Shown piece after piece: positions 40,613-48,307 of a DNA stretch of 64,000 nt. The stretch lies in the NCBI GenBank assembly GCA_017431035.1, contig JAFRLW010000012.1:39582-103581 (forward strand), given 5' to 3'. The position numbers were made by a program, and so were the translations under genes. Below the pieces are notes generated by a model. The model saw only the letters and a list, made by a program, of their open reading frames with translations, was not told where the DNA came from and did no database searches. Position 1 is the first letter of the stretch; the number at the start of each line of letters is the position of its first letter. Source of the DNA: Clostridia bacterium (GTDB lineage: Bacteria > Bacillota > Clostridia > Oscillospirales > Acutalibacteraceae).

Positions 40613-41977
40613 CTATTTGCCAACGCAAAAACGTTTGAATATTTCATCACATACCGCCTCGGTCACCCTCTCACCCGTGAGGGTAAAGAGTTGCTCGAGT
40701 GCGTCATCTATTAAAACACCTACGGCGTCAACCGTCATACCTGAAGCGAGGTCACACTCGGCATCTTTTACCGATTTGTATGCCGCTTTCACACAAGACA
40801 GTTGTCGCTCGTTTATAAGCACGGCGTCATTATTTGAAAGGTGGGATATTTTGCAGACCTCTTTTATCGTTTTTACAAGGTCGCCTACCCCCGTCTTTTC
40901 CTTTGCCGACATATACACAACGGGGAAACCGTCAAAAATATTAGGGGATATTTTTTGTTTCAGGTCGGTTTTGTTAATAATTATAACTACCGGCTTGTCC
41001 TTTAGTGAGGAGAGAAGCAGTTTATCGTCAGAGTCAACCTCTTTAGACCCGTCAAAGAGCGCAAGAATTAAAGAAGCATTTTCTATTTTCTTTTTCGCCC
41101 TGTCTACTCCCGCCGCTTCAACAACGTCATCGGTCAGGCGTATTCCCGCCGTATCGGAAAGGTTGAGGGTCAAATCTTCAATTTGCACAGCGCTTTCTAT
41201 TATATCTCTTGTAGTTCCGGGTATCTCGGTTACAATAGACCGTTCATTTCCTGAAAGCAGGTTCATAAGGGTGGATTTTCCCACATTCGGTTTGCCGACT
41301 ATGGCGCAGTCGATACCCTCTCTTATAAGTTTACCGGTGTCATAATTCTTAATAAGCGTCAAGAGTTTCCCCGAAACTTTTTTAAGCAGTTTTTCAAAAT
41401 CGCAGGGTCTTGCTCCCACGAGTTCCTCATCGGGAAAGTCCGAATATGCGGAAATACCTGCCGCCGTTTCTTTTAACAGTTCTATAATCTCTTTAACTGC
41501 ACGGTCAATGCTGCCGCCTGCTGCCGCACGGGAAATAGCCAACGCCGCTTCACCCTTTGCGCTGATAAGCGCCATAACGCTCTCGGCTTTTGAAAGGGGC
41601 ATTTTTCCGTTTAAGAAAGCACGTTTCGTAAACTCTCCCGCCTCGGCTAAAGAGGCGCCGCACTCGGTAATTCTTCGAAGAGCCTGTTTTTGTATCTCAA
41701 GGCCGCCGTGAACCGAGATTTCCACAACATCCTCACCGGTATAACTTTTAGGCGCACGAAAAACAAGGGCTACAGCCTCATCAAGAGGGGAGCCGTCCGC
41801 CAAAACCACATTACCGAAAGCGGCGCTATAACCTTTAAGAGAGGATAGTTTTTTGCCCGAAACGGCACAAAAGGAAGCGTCCGCCACCGCTATGGCGTTT
41901 TCTCCGGATATTCTGATTACTCCTATACCGCCTTCTCCAAGCGGGGAAGAAATGGCGGCTATGGTGTTTTCGCTCAT
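40613..41977 (-). CDS. mnmE: tRNA modification GTPase MnmE
   Basis: This 454-residue protein has an N-terminal folate-binding domain (IAAISSPLGEGGIGVIRISG). A helical domain contains an inserted G domain: GKPNVGKSTLMN near 223, EIPGTTRD, DTAGIR, NKTDL. It ends with the obligatory C-terminal CxGK-type motif (KRFCVGK). It acts with MnmG. The operon promoter lies at 42009-42037. mnmE-mnmG-rsmG-noc keeps the ancestral order but is detached from rpmH-jag. Confidence 0.97.
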   Translation of the reverse strand: MSENTIAAISSPLGEGGIGVIRISGENAIAVADASFCAVSGKKLSSLKGYSAAFGNVVLADGSPLDEAVALVFRAPKSYTGEDVVEISVHGGLEIQKQALRRITECGASLAEAGEFTKRAFLNGKMPLSKAESVMALISAKGEAALAISRAAAGGSIDRAVKEIIELLKETAAGISAYSDFPDEELVGARPCDFEKLLKKVSGKLLTLIKNYDTGKLIREGIDCAIVGKPNVGKSTLMNLLSGNERSIVTEIPGTTRDIIESAVQIEDLTLNLSDTAGIRLTDDVVEAAGVDRAKKKIENASLILALFDGSKEVDSDDKLLLSSLKDKPVVIIINKTDLKQKISPNIFDGFPVVYMSAKEKTGVGDLVKTIKEVCKISHLSNNDAVLINERQLSCVKAAYKSVKDAECDLASGMTVDAVGVLIDDALEQLFTLTGERVTEAVCDEIFKRFCVGK

Positions 41978-42008
41978 AAAAAGTCACCCTATATTTTTAA
42001 TAAAATAT

Positions 42009-42037
42009 ATTTTAACACAAAAAAATCACTTTTTCAA
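42009..42037 (-). promoter_or_regulatory. sigma-A promoter of mnmE operon
   Basis: On the minus strand, TTGAAA (42032-42037) and TAAAAT (42009-42014) are 17 bp apart, 32 bp before ATG. Confidence 0.75.
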
Positions 42038-42083
42038 TAACAATAGAAGACCTACCGACAATAAGTCTTCTATGCTTATTGAC

Positions 42084-42112
42084 TTGACAAATCTATATGT
42101 TTTATGTAATAT
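42084..42112 (+). promoter_or_regulatory. sigma-A promoter of aminotransferase gene
   Basis: TTGACA (42084-42089) and TAATAT (42107-42112) are 17 bp apart, about 45 bp before the start. Confidence 0.8.
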
Positions 42113-42156
42113 ATATATTATATCTGATAATTATGCACTACTAAGGAATGACTGAA

Positions 42157-43323
42157 ATGGACTACAGCAAAATACTCAACCCGAAAGTAAAGAATATGAA
42201 CGCTTCGGGTATAAGAAAGTTTTTTGATATAGCCGCCACAATGGACGACGTTATATCGCTCAGCGTTGGCGAGCCTGACTTTGTCACACCAAAAATTATT
42301 CGTGACGCAGGTATAAAAACTTTAGAGGCGGGCATAACAAAATATACTTCTAACCGTGGTCTTGAGGAACTGCGTGATGAGATAAGCAGGTTTATTGAGA
42401 AAAAATACGGCATAACGTATAGCGGAGAAGACGAAATACTTGTAACCGTCGGCGGTAGTGAGGCTATAGATATGGCGATACGTGCTATCGTATCTCCCGG
42501 GGATGAGGTTATTATTCCTCAACCGAGTTATGTTTGCTATGAGCCTATAACCGTTTTTTCAAGCGGCGTACCCGTTATTATAGAAACCAAAGCGGAGGAT
42601 GAGTTCAAGCTTAAGGCAGAGGACTTAAAAGCCGCCATAACCGACAAGACAAAACTTCTTGTCCTGCCTTTTCCCTGCAACCCAACGGGCGCAATTATGG
42701 AGAGAAAAGACCTTGAGGAAATAGCCGAGGTTATAAAAGATACAAATATTATGGTGCTTTCCGACGAGATATACGCCGAACTTACCTATAACGGTATAAA
42801 ACACAGTTCCATAGCGCAGATACCCGGTATGAAAGAGCGCACAATACTTATAAACGGTTTTTCAAAAACCTTTGCTATGACCGGTTGGCGTATGGGATAC
42901 GCCTGCGGACCAAAAGAGATTATTGCCGAAATGATGAAGATACATCAGTATGCGATAATGTGCGCCCCGACCCTTTCTCAAAATGCGGCGCTCACTGCGC
43001 TAAAAGAGTGTACCACCGAAGTGGATGAGATGATGGCGAGTTATGACAAAAGGCGTAAAATCACCGTTGATTTGTTAAACGACGCCGGACTATCCTGCAA
43101 TATGCCAAAGGGCGCTTTTTATGCTTTCCCCTCTATAAAATCCACCGGACTTTCAAGCGATGAGTTCTGCGAGAGGGTTTTAAGAGAATGTCACGTTGCG
43201 GTTATACCCGGTTCCTCATTTGGCGCCGGCGGCGAGGGATTTATCAGGGTTTGCTATTGTTATGACATCGAGGAGATAAAAGAGGGTGTCAGAAGAATAA
43301 AAGAGTTTGTGCAGAAACTTTAG
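42157..43323 (+). CDS. Class I/II aminotransferase (aspartate/aromatic type)
   Basis: This is a 388-residue fold-type I PLP enzyme. Motifs: SLSVGEPDFVTP near 35, Y-x-N-like TKYTSNRGLEELR, LPFPCNPTGAIM near 175, VLSDEIYAELTYNG near 200, and the PLP lysine in FSKTFAMTGWRMGY near 232. The arginine that binds substrate carboxylate is in FIRVCYCYD near the end. Resembles PatA/AspC-like enzymes; exact substrate undetermined. ATG 42157 is nine bases after AAGGA; an ATG at 42148 touches it. Confidence 0.92.
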   Translation: MDYSKILNPKVKNMNASGIRKFFDIAATMDDVISLSVGEPDFVTPKIIRDAGIKTLEAGITKYTSNRGLEELRDEISRFIEKKYGITYSGEDEILVTVGGSEAIDMAIRAIVSPGDEVIIPQPSYVCYEPITVFSSGVPVIIETKAEDEFKLKAEDLKAAITDKTKLLVLPFPCNPTGAIMERKDLEEIAEVIKDTNIMVLSDEIYAELTYNGIKHSSIAQIPGMKERTILINGFSKTFAMTGWRMGYACGPKEIIAEMMKIHQYAIMCAPTLSQNAALTALKECTTEVDEMMASYDKRRKITVDLLNDAGLSCNMPKGAFYAFPSIKSTGLSSDEFCERVLRECHVAVIPGSSFGAGGEGFIRVCYCYDIEEIKEGVRRIKEFVQKL

Positions 43324-43332
43324 CGTTTTTTA

Positions 43333-43361
43333 TTGAAAAAAACACCTGCGGGTGATATAAT
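43333..43361 (+). promoter_or_regulatory. sigma-A promoter of ywqC-like operon
   Basis: TTGAAA (43333-43338) and TATAAT (43356-43361) are 17 bp apart; the spacer holds the small palindrome CACCTGCGGGTG. Confidence 0.88.
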
Positions 43362-43389
43362 ACAAATACAAAGTTTTGGGAGTGAGACA

Positions 43390-44118
43390 ATGGAAAATAT
43401 AAACTTTTCTATGCTGTTTAGGATTTTCATGAAAAGATTATGGGTAATAGTATTGACCTTTATTGTTGCCATTTCTGCCGTGTATGCTTATTGCACATAC
43501 GTTGTTACACCAAGATACGGTGCAACCGCATCAATTCTTGTAACAAACGGCGCTATTACCGAAGAAAATCCAAGCGAAATTAAACGTAACGTTATGTCGG
43601 CGGATATCAACGCTTCATTAAGCCTTGTTGATACCATTACCGATATTCTTAAAACACCGGAGGTTTACCGTGCAACCGCTAAGGCGAGTGACGGAAAGTT
43701 CACCTATGAGCAACTTCGGTCGGCGGCAAGTGTTAAAAAGAAAAATGAGAATACTCTTTTTATCGATATCACTTTCAGCAACGCCAACGGACAAACCGCT
43801 ATAGATATGGCAAACCTTTTTGCAAAAACCTCTTGTGATTATATCAAGAACATAATACCGAACTCAAGCGCTTCGGTTGTTGCGAAAGCGGTTAGCGCCT
43901 CGCTCACTTATCCTCGCACCGCTTCAAATATGATTACAGTCGGTATTTTTGCTATAGTTATAGTTTACGTTTTGTTCCTCATCCCTGAAATAGTCAACAG
44001 GGTAATAAGAGATGAAGAAGACTTTACCAAAAACTTTGATTTGCCGATTATCGGCTCTATTCCGAGTTTTGACAGCGGTGAAGCCACCGCATATGCAAGT
44101 TACGGGAAAGGAAAGTGA
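43390..44118 (+). CDS. Wzz/YwqC-like polysaccharide co-polymerase (kinase activator)
   Basis: This 242-residue protein has an N-terminal membrane segment (LWVIVLTFIVAISAVYAY, residues 16-33), an extracytoplasmic Wzz domain, a second segment near 190-208 (MITVGIFAIVIVYVLFLI) and a short cytoplasmic tail. In Gram-positives this protein activates the separate BY-kinase and controls chain length of capsule or other exopolysaccharide. The start ATG 43390 follows GGGAG; an upstream TTG at 43333 is part of the promoter. The stop is upstream of and close to the kinase gene. Confidence 0.9.
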   Translation: MENINFSMLFRIFMKRLWVIVLTFIVAISAVYAYCTYVVTPRYGATASILVTNGAITEENPSEIKRNVMSADINASLSLVDTITDILKTPEVYRATAKASDGKFTYEQLRSAASVKKKNENTLFIDITFSNANGQTAIDMANLFAKTSCDYIKNIIPNSSASVVAKAVSASLTYPRTASNMITVGIFAIVIVYVLFLIPEIVNRVIRDEEDFTKNFDLPIIGSIPSFDSGEATAYASYGKGK

Positions 44119-44123
44119 TAGAT

Positions 44124-44948
44124 ATGGCAGAAAATGTTAATAACGAACAAGAAAAACAGGCTGTAACAAGCACCGGCACAAATCGTGTTCCGTTTTCGGT
44201 TGTTGAGGCATATAAAACCATAAGAACTAATCTTTCCTTTTTGCAAACATCTTCAAACTCAAAAACCGTTACTTTCACAAGCCCTGAGGCAGGTGACGGA
44301 AAGTCGACAACAAGCGTTAACGTTGCAATCGCTTTTGCGCAGCTCGGTGAAAAAACCCTGCTGATAGACGCCGACCTTCGTAAAAGTTCGGTACACAAAA
44401 AATTAAAACTTGAAAAGGCGCCCGGCCTTTCAAACGTTTTAGCCGGTATGAGCACTCTTGAAGAAACGGTAAAACACACCTCTACTTCTCTTGACGTTTT
44501 GACCGCCGGACAGATACCGCCTAACCCGTCGGAACTTTTAAGCAGTAACGCTTTCAAAGAACTTATAGCAAAAGCAGAGCAGGAGTACGACCATATTATT
44601 GTTGATACTCCGCCTGTCAATATTGTTTCGGATGCGCTTATCGTAGGCGCCGCAACAAACGGTATTGTTCTCATAATCAAAGAGGGATTCAGCACTACCG
44701 ATGCGGTTGCTCATGCAATTTCCGCCGCAAAGTTTGCCGAGATAGAGATTTTGGGCGTTGTTATGAACAACGTAAACGCCGCAGGCAAGAATTACGGTAT
44801 AGGCAAATATAAAAAATACGGTTACAAATACAAAAACCGTTATCGTTACGGTTATGGTTATGGATACGGTTATGGATACAGTTATGGCAATAACTATAAC
44901 TTAAAGAATAAAAAATCCAAAAAAAAGGCAGAAAACAATAATAAATAA
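44124..44948 (+). CDS. CpsD/YwqD-type bacterial tyrosine kinase
   Basis: This 274-residue BY-kinase has a Walker A in EAGDGKSTTSVN (near 55), a Walker A' in LLIDADLRKSS near 80, and a Walker B in HIIVDTPP near 158. The C-terminal tail (about 218-258) holds 14 tyrosines, many as alternating Gly-Tyr, the presumed autophosphorylation cluster. The end is Lys/Asn-rich. Phosphorylation of the cluster in trans and removal by the downstream phosphatase control polysaccharide assembly. ATG 44124 is preferred over GTG 44115, which is only 2 nt after AAAGGA. Confidence 0.94.
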   Translation: MAENVNNEQEKQAVTSTGTNRVPFSVVEAYKTIRTNLSFLQTSSNSKTVTFTSPEAGDGKSTTSVNVAIAFAQLGEKTLLIDADLRKSSVHKKLKLEKAPGLSNVLAGMSTLEETVKHTSTSLDVLTAGQIPPNPSELLSSNAFKELIAKAEQEYDHIIVDTPPVNIVSDALIVGAATNGIVLIIKEGFSTTDAVAHAISAAKFAEIEILGVVMNNVNAAGKNYGIGKYKKYGYKYKNRYRYGYGYGYGYGYSYGNNYNLKNKKSKKKAENNNK

Positions 44949-44949
44949 T

Positions 44950-44980
44950 TTTGCGCCGCCGCATTTCTGCGGCGGCAAAA
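44950..44980 (+). other. GC-rich hairpin between kinase and phosphatase genes
   Basis: GCCGCCGCA, loop TTTC, TGCGGCGGC, followed by AAAAATAATG, not a U-run. It cannot be a standard terminator on the plus strand. It may protect the kinase mRNA 3' end or set the kinase:phosphatase ratio. Confidence 0.65.
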
Positions 44981-45007
44981 ATAATGTAAAAAGGAGGTAA
45001 CGCATAA

Positions 45008-45721
45008 ATGGCGGAATATGTTGACGTTCACTCTCATATATTGCCTGCCGTTGACGACGGCTCAAAAAACGTAGAAGAGTCGCTTGAACTTTTGTCAATG
45101 CTTAAAGAACAGGGCGTTACCACCGTTATTGCAACGCCTCATTTTTTAGGCGCAAGGGATAATATAGACGATTTCAAAGCGAGAATAAACAACGCAAAGG
45201 AAGAACTTTTTACCGCTAAAGAGGGAAAAGACTTGCCAACTGTACTTATCGGCAGCGAGATTTTGTATTTTTACGGTATGGGAATGCTGGAAGGGATAAA
45301 AGACCTTACGATAAACGGCTCAAAATATATGCTTTTAGAGTTTGATTTTATCGACTTTAACGATAATGTTATAAAAGACATAAGGCGTATTCGTGAAAGA
45401 CACGGTATTATACCTATTATCGCCCATATAGAAAGATACAAAAAGTTCAAGAATTATAAAAAACTTTTGAAACTTGTAGAAACAGGCGTTTGCAAAGCGC
45501 AGATAAACGCAAGTTCCGTTATAGATAACGTTTTCACAAAAAACGCGCACAAACTTATCGAAAAAGGCTATATTGATTTTATCGGGTCGGATACCCACTC
45601 GGTAGAGTTCCGCCCGCCGCTTATTGATAAGGCGTATGAGGTTATAAAAGAAAAGTACGGCGAGGAAACAGCCGAAAAAATAAGACAAAACGGAATAAAA
45701 CTCATAGAGAATATAAAATAA
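45008..45721 (+). CDS. CpsB/YwqE-type tyrosine-protein phosphatase (PHP domain)
   Basis: This 237-residue PHP-fold manganese phosphatase has DVHSHILPAVDDGSKN (residues 5-20), ATPHFL near 45, an E/H metal set through GSEILYF and IAHIERY near 140, and IGSDTHS near 197. It dephosphorylates the BY-kinase tyrosine cluster. AAGGAGG is 11 nt before ATG. A terminator hairpin ends the trio. No glycosyltransferase is adjacent; polysaccharide genes lie 26 kb away at 12.6-17 kb. Confidence 0.94.
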   Translation: MAEYVDVHSHILPAVDDGSKNVEESLELLSMLKEQGVTTVIATPHFLGARDNIDDFKARINNAKEELFTAKEGKDLPTVLIGSEILYFYGMGMLEGIKDLTINGSKYMLLEFDFIDFNDNVIKDIRRIRERHGIIPIIAHIERYKKFKNYKKLLKLVETGVCKAQINASSVIDNVFTKNAHKLIEKGYIDFIGSDTHSVEFRPPLIDKAYEVIKEKYGEETAEKIRQNGIKLIENIK

Positions 45722-45770
45722 ACCGTTTACAAGCAGATGCTTGTAAACGGTTTCTTGTTTTTCCCTTTTT
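45720..45770. terminator. Bidirectional terminator between ywqE-like gene and rex
   Basis: AAACCGTTTACAAGC and GCTTGTAAACGGTTT form a perfect 15-bp stem with an AGAT loop, followed by CTTGTTTTTCCCTTTTT. It serves the plus-strand operon and possibly rex in the other direction. Confidence 0.9.
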
Positions 45771-46398
45771 ATTTTTCACTTAAACGGTAAGATAAGGTCA
45801 TAAGACTGTCGCCGAGGTGGATATTTTCAACCGTGACCTCCGGATGAGAAGCGGTCAGGTCATAATGTGTAAAGTTCAAAAATCCTTTTACGCCGAGTTT
45901 TACAAGTTGGTCTGAGAGGGCGTGTGTCGCCTCTTTCGGCGTTGTGAGTATTGCAACCTCAGGTTTATTGTCACGACAAAACTCGTCAAGGGTCGATGTG
46001 CTTCTAATCGGTATATTTCGCACCATTTGACCTATAAGCGACTCTTTTACGTCAAAAAGACCCGTGAGGATAAATCCTTTGTTTTCAAACTTCAGGTGTT
46101 GAGCTAAAGCTTTACCGAGATTGCCCATACCTATTATAATGGTCTTTTTCGGGGCGTCTATTCCTAAAATGTGACCTATTTCTTTTCTCAGGTCATCTAT
46201 GTTATAACCGTAGCCTTGAAGCCCGAAACCGCCAAAACAGTTAAGGTCTTGTCTTATTTGACTTGCAGTAAGGTTCATTTGTTCACTAAGCGCCTTTGAT
46301 GATATTCTTGTGTAACCGGCGTCTTTCAGATCACCGAGATAGCGGTAGTATCTGGGAAGACGGCGTATAACCGAATTGGAAATAACCGGATTGGTCAA
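45769..46398 (-). CDS. rex: Redox-sensing transcriptional repressor Rex
   Basis: This roughly 209-residue repressor has a winged helix with VIRRLPRYYRYL at the N-terminus and the DNA-contact block SSKALSEQMNLTASQIRQDLNCFG. A Rossmann NADH domain has IIGMGNLGKALAQHL near 90. A C-terminal domain-swapped helix follows. Rex senses NADH/NAD+ and represses fermentation and redox genes. TTG 46398 lies 11 nt after GAGG; GTG 46410 overlaps GAAGAGG, so the shorter form is preferred, matching typical Rex N-termini. A Rex operator sits in the divergent promoter. Confidence 0.95.
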   Translation of the reverse strand: MTNPVISNSVIRRLPRYYRYLGDLKDAGYTRISSKALSEQMNLTASQIRQDLNCFGGFGLQGYGYNIDDLRKEIGHILGIDAPKKTIIIGMGNLGKALAQHLKFENKGFILTGLFDVKESLIGQMVRNIPIRSTSTLDEFCRDNKPEVAILTTPKEATHALSDQLVKLGVKGFLNFTHYDLTASHPEVTVENIHLGDSLMTLSYRLSEK

Positions 46399-46478
46399 TT
46401 TTTTTTGCACCTCTTCTTATTAAAATCATTAAACTCAACATTATATTATCATTATTTTACCGAAAAATCAAGAAAGTC

Positions 46479-46507
46479 TTGATAATTCTTTAACAATAAG
46501 TTATAAT
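46479..46507 (+). promoter_or_regulatory. Promoter of reverse rubrerythrin with overlapping Rex operator
   Basis: TTGATA (46479-46484) and TATAAT (46502-46507) are 17 bp apart. The Rex site TTGATAA-TTCT-TTAACAA (46479-46496) differs from the consensus TTGTTAA-N4-TTAACAA at one base and covers the -35 hexamer and most of the spacer, a position that predicts direct repression. Confidence 0.88.
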
Positions 46508-46542
46508 GAAGTCAACATAATTAAACCGAAAGGAGAACATCT

Positions 46543-47148
46543 ATGAAAAAGTTTGTTTGTTTAGTATGCGGATATACGTATGAGGGCGAGTCGGCTCCCG
46601 AAGAGTGCCCGATTTGTCACGCTCCTGCTTCAAAGTTTTCTGAGCAGTCAGAAGAAAGAAGCTGGGCGGCTGAACACGTTGTAGGTATTGCAAAAGGCGT
46701 TGATGAAAGAATAGTAGAAGGACTCAGAAGCAATTTCCAGGGCGAGTGCAGCGAGGTAGGTATGTACCTTGCCATGGCTCGTGTTGCTCATCGTGAGGGC
46801 TATCCCGAAATCGGTCTTTACTGGGAAAAGGCCGCTTATGAAGAGGCTGAACACGCCGCTAAGTTTGCGGAAATGCTCGGTGAGGTTGTCACCGACTCTA
46901 CAAAAGAGAACCTGAAAGTTCGTGTAGAGGCTGAAAACGGCGCCACACTTGGCAAAACCGAACTTGCAAAACTTGCCAAAGAACTCGGTCTTGACGCCAT
47001 ACACGATACCGTTCACGAAATGGCTCGTGATGAAGCACGTCACGGCAAAGCATTTGAGGGACTTCTTATCCGTTATTTTGGCGCAGAACTTCTTGCAGAC
47101 GGTGTAAAAGACAAGGCAAAAGATTTTGCCAAGAAATTAGGACTTTAA
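46543..47148 (+). CDS. Reverse rubrerythrin
   Basis: This 201-residue NADH-peroxidase-type protein has the rubredoxin-like zinc/iron domain at the N-terminus ([17 protein letters not shown]). It is followed by the four-helix di-iron domain ([24 protein letters not shown] near 60-83, [17 protein letters not shown] near 97-113, and [16 protein letters not shown] near 165-180). That is the reverse of classical rubrerythrin. Such proteins remove H2O2 and O2 in anaerobic clostridia. Rubredoxin follows 20 bp downstream and Rex is divergent. Confidence 0.96.
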   Translation: MKKFVCLVCGYTYEGESAPEECPICHAPASKFSEQSEERSWAAEHVVGIAKGVDERIVEGLRSNFQGECSEVGMYLAMARVAHREGYPEIGLYWEKAAYEEAEHAAKFAEMLGEVVTDSTKENLKVRVEAENGATLGKTELAKLAKELGLDAIHDTVHEMARDEARHGKAFEGLLIRYFGAELLADGVKDKAKDFAKKLGL

Positions 47149-47168
47149 TAGTATAAGGAGAAAAGACA

Positions 47169-47300
47169 ATGAAATACGTATGTCAGGTATGCGGTTTCGT
47201 TTATGACGAAGAAGAAACCGGCGTTAAGTTTGAAGACCTTCCCGATGATTTCACTTGTGAACTCTGCGGCGTTGGTAAAGATCAATTTGTTGCTGAATAA
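47169..47300 (+). CDS. Rubredoxin (short)
   Basis: This is a 43-residue protein. It carries both rubredoxin cysteine pairs, CQVCGFVYD (C5, C8) and CELCGVGKD (C30, C33), with an acidic middle. It lacks about ten residues of the usual 52-54-residue rubredoxin between the pairs. AAGGAG precedes ATG by 5 nt. Co-transcribed with reverse rubrerythrin, it probably delivers electrons to it. Confidence 0.95.
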   Translation: MKYVCQVCGFVYDEEETGVKFEDLPDDFTCELCGVGKDQFVAE

Positions 47301-47302
47301 TT

Positions 47303-47333
47303 AAAAAAAGCACCCTTCGGGGTGCTTTTTTTA
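47303..47333 (+). terminator. Intrinsic terminator after rubredoxin
   Basis: AAGCACCC, loop TTCG, GGGTGCTT followed by a T-run; nearly identical in sequence to the jag terminator. Confidence 0.93.
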
Positions 47334-47570
47334 TTATTAGGGAACGGTCTCAAGTGCCGTTTCTGTTTTTTGAACTATAAATCGGGCTGTCGAGGGCGCC
47401 AGCCCCTACAAAAGGGAGGGGGGACCGCTTGCGGTGGTGGGATATAAAACAAGTACCTATTTGCCATATATAAAATCCCCCAGTCAAAACCTGACGGTTT
47501 TGCCGGCCCCCTTTAGGGCAAGGGGGCGAAGGGATTACAAAAGCAATTTAGATTTTATTATATTTACTAA
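47334..47570 (+). repeat. Intergenic repeat region with modules A5 and C2
   Basis: The 336-bp gap between rubredoxin and the BI-1 gene has no ORF. It contains one module A (CGGGCTGTCG...CGCCAGCCCCTAC, 47383-47409). It also holds one module C (47475-47535, with CCCCCTTTAGGGCAAGGGGG as core), plus unrelated palindromic words (ACGGTCTCAAGTGCCGT). It again follows a terminator, but module B and the terminal GGGCGG hairpin are absent. Confidence 0.78.
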
Positions 47571-47599
47571 TTGAAAAAAACAACTAAAAGTGGTAAAAT
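47571..47599 (+). promoter_or_regulatory. sigma-A promoter of BI-1 family gene
   Basis: TTGAAA (47571-47576) and TAAAAT (47594-47599) are 17 bp apart, 37 bp before the chosen ATG. Confidence 0.75.
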
Positions 47600-47636
47600 A
47601 TATGTAGAATTATATATTTGCCTTGGAGGGAAAGAT

Positions 47637-48305
47637 ATGAATATTATGAGCAACGCCGAGAGGCGAAAATACAGAATGGAGCCTGTTCCAGAAACACTAA
47701 GCCCCGCCACCTATAATTTGGCGCTTGGCGGTTTTGTTTTCTACGGTTTTTTAATTAACGCATTTATGGTTTATGCGCTTGGCGACAAACTGCGCAATAT
47801 AAACAGTATTGTATTTTTGATACTTTACTTTGTATGTTGTATAGCAGGGTCACTTTTTGCCAGAAGCCGAAACCCGATTATGAGTTTTTTAGGGTACAAC
47901 TTGATAGTGGTGCCGATAGGGGTACTCCTTTGTATGTTTTTGCCGGGCTACAGTATGAGTGCGATTTTGCCTGCGATAGTAACAACGGGCGGAATTGCGG
48001 TTGTTATGACTTTGTTATCAACTCTCTTTCCAAACGTTTTTCTTAAAATGGGAAGAGGACTGTTTATCAGTCTTATAATAGGTATACTTGCACAATTTAT
48101 AGCCTATTTGTTCGGTTATGCAGGGGGACTCTTTAATTGGGGGTTTGTAATTCTTTTCTCACTTTATTTAGGATTTGACTGGGCGAGGGCGCAAAAGTAC
48201 CCCAAAACCCTTGACAACGCCATTGACTCGGCTATAGATATCTATCTTGACCTTATAAATATCTTTATACGCCTTCTTCAGATATTCGGAAAGAGAGATT
48301 CATAA
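47637..48305 (+). CDS. Bax inhibitor-1/YccA family membrane protein
   Basis: This is a 222-residue protein with a short charged N-terminus and seven hydrophobic segments. The C-terminal pattern YLGFDWARAQKY...AIDIYLDLINIFIRLLQIFGKRD is the BI-1 family signature (acidic residues before the last helix, DxYLDxxNxFxxLL). Bacterial members are pH-gated calcium leak channels or FtsH modulators. ATG 47637 is preceded by GGAGGG; an upstream TTG frame overlaps the promoter. Confidence 0.88.
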   Translation: MNIMSNAERRKYRMEPVPETLSPATYNLALGGFVFYGFLINAFMVYALGDKLRNINSIVFLILYFVCCIAGSLFARSRNPIMSFLGYNLIVVPIGVLLCMFLPGYSMSAILPAIVTTGGIAVVMTLLSTLFPNVFLKMGRGLFISLIIGILAQFIAYLFGYAGGLFNWGFVILFSLYLGFDWARAQKYPKTLDNAIDSAIDIYLDLINIFIRLLQIFGKRDS

Positions 48306-48307
48306 AA

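Noticed and set aside
40581-41345. A 254-codon plus-strand reading frame opposite mnmE.
   Set aside because: mnmE is unmistakable on the minus strand with conserved motifs throughout; the opposite frame has Ser/Pro/Arg-rich low-quality composition and no Shine-Dalgarno.
43333-43389. Extended N-terminus of the Wzz-like protein from TTG 43333.
   Set aside because: That codon is part of the -35 box TTGAAA, and the -10 box lies inside the supposed coding sequence; ATG 43390 has a proper Shine-Dalgarno.
44057-44695. A 212-codon minus-strand reading frame opposite the tyrosine kinase.
   Set aside because: It is a shadow of the kinase coding sequence; composition is Ser/Leu-rich and there is no start signal.
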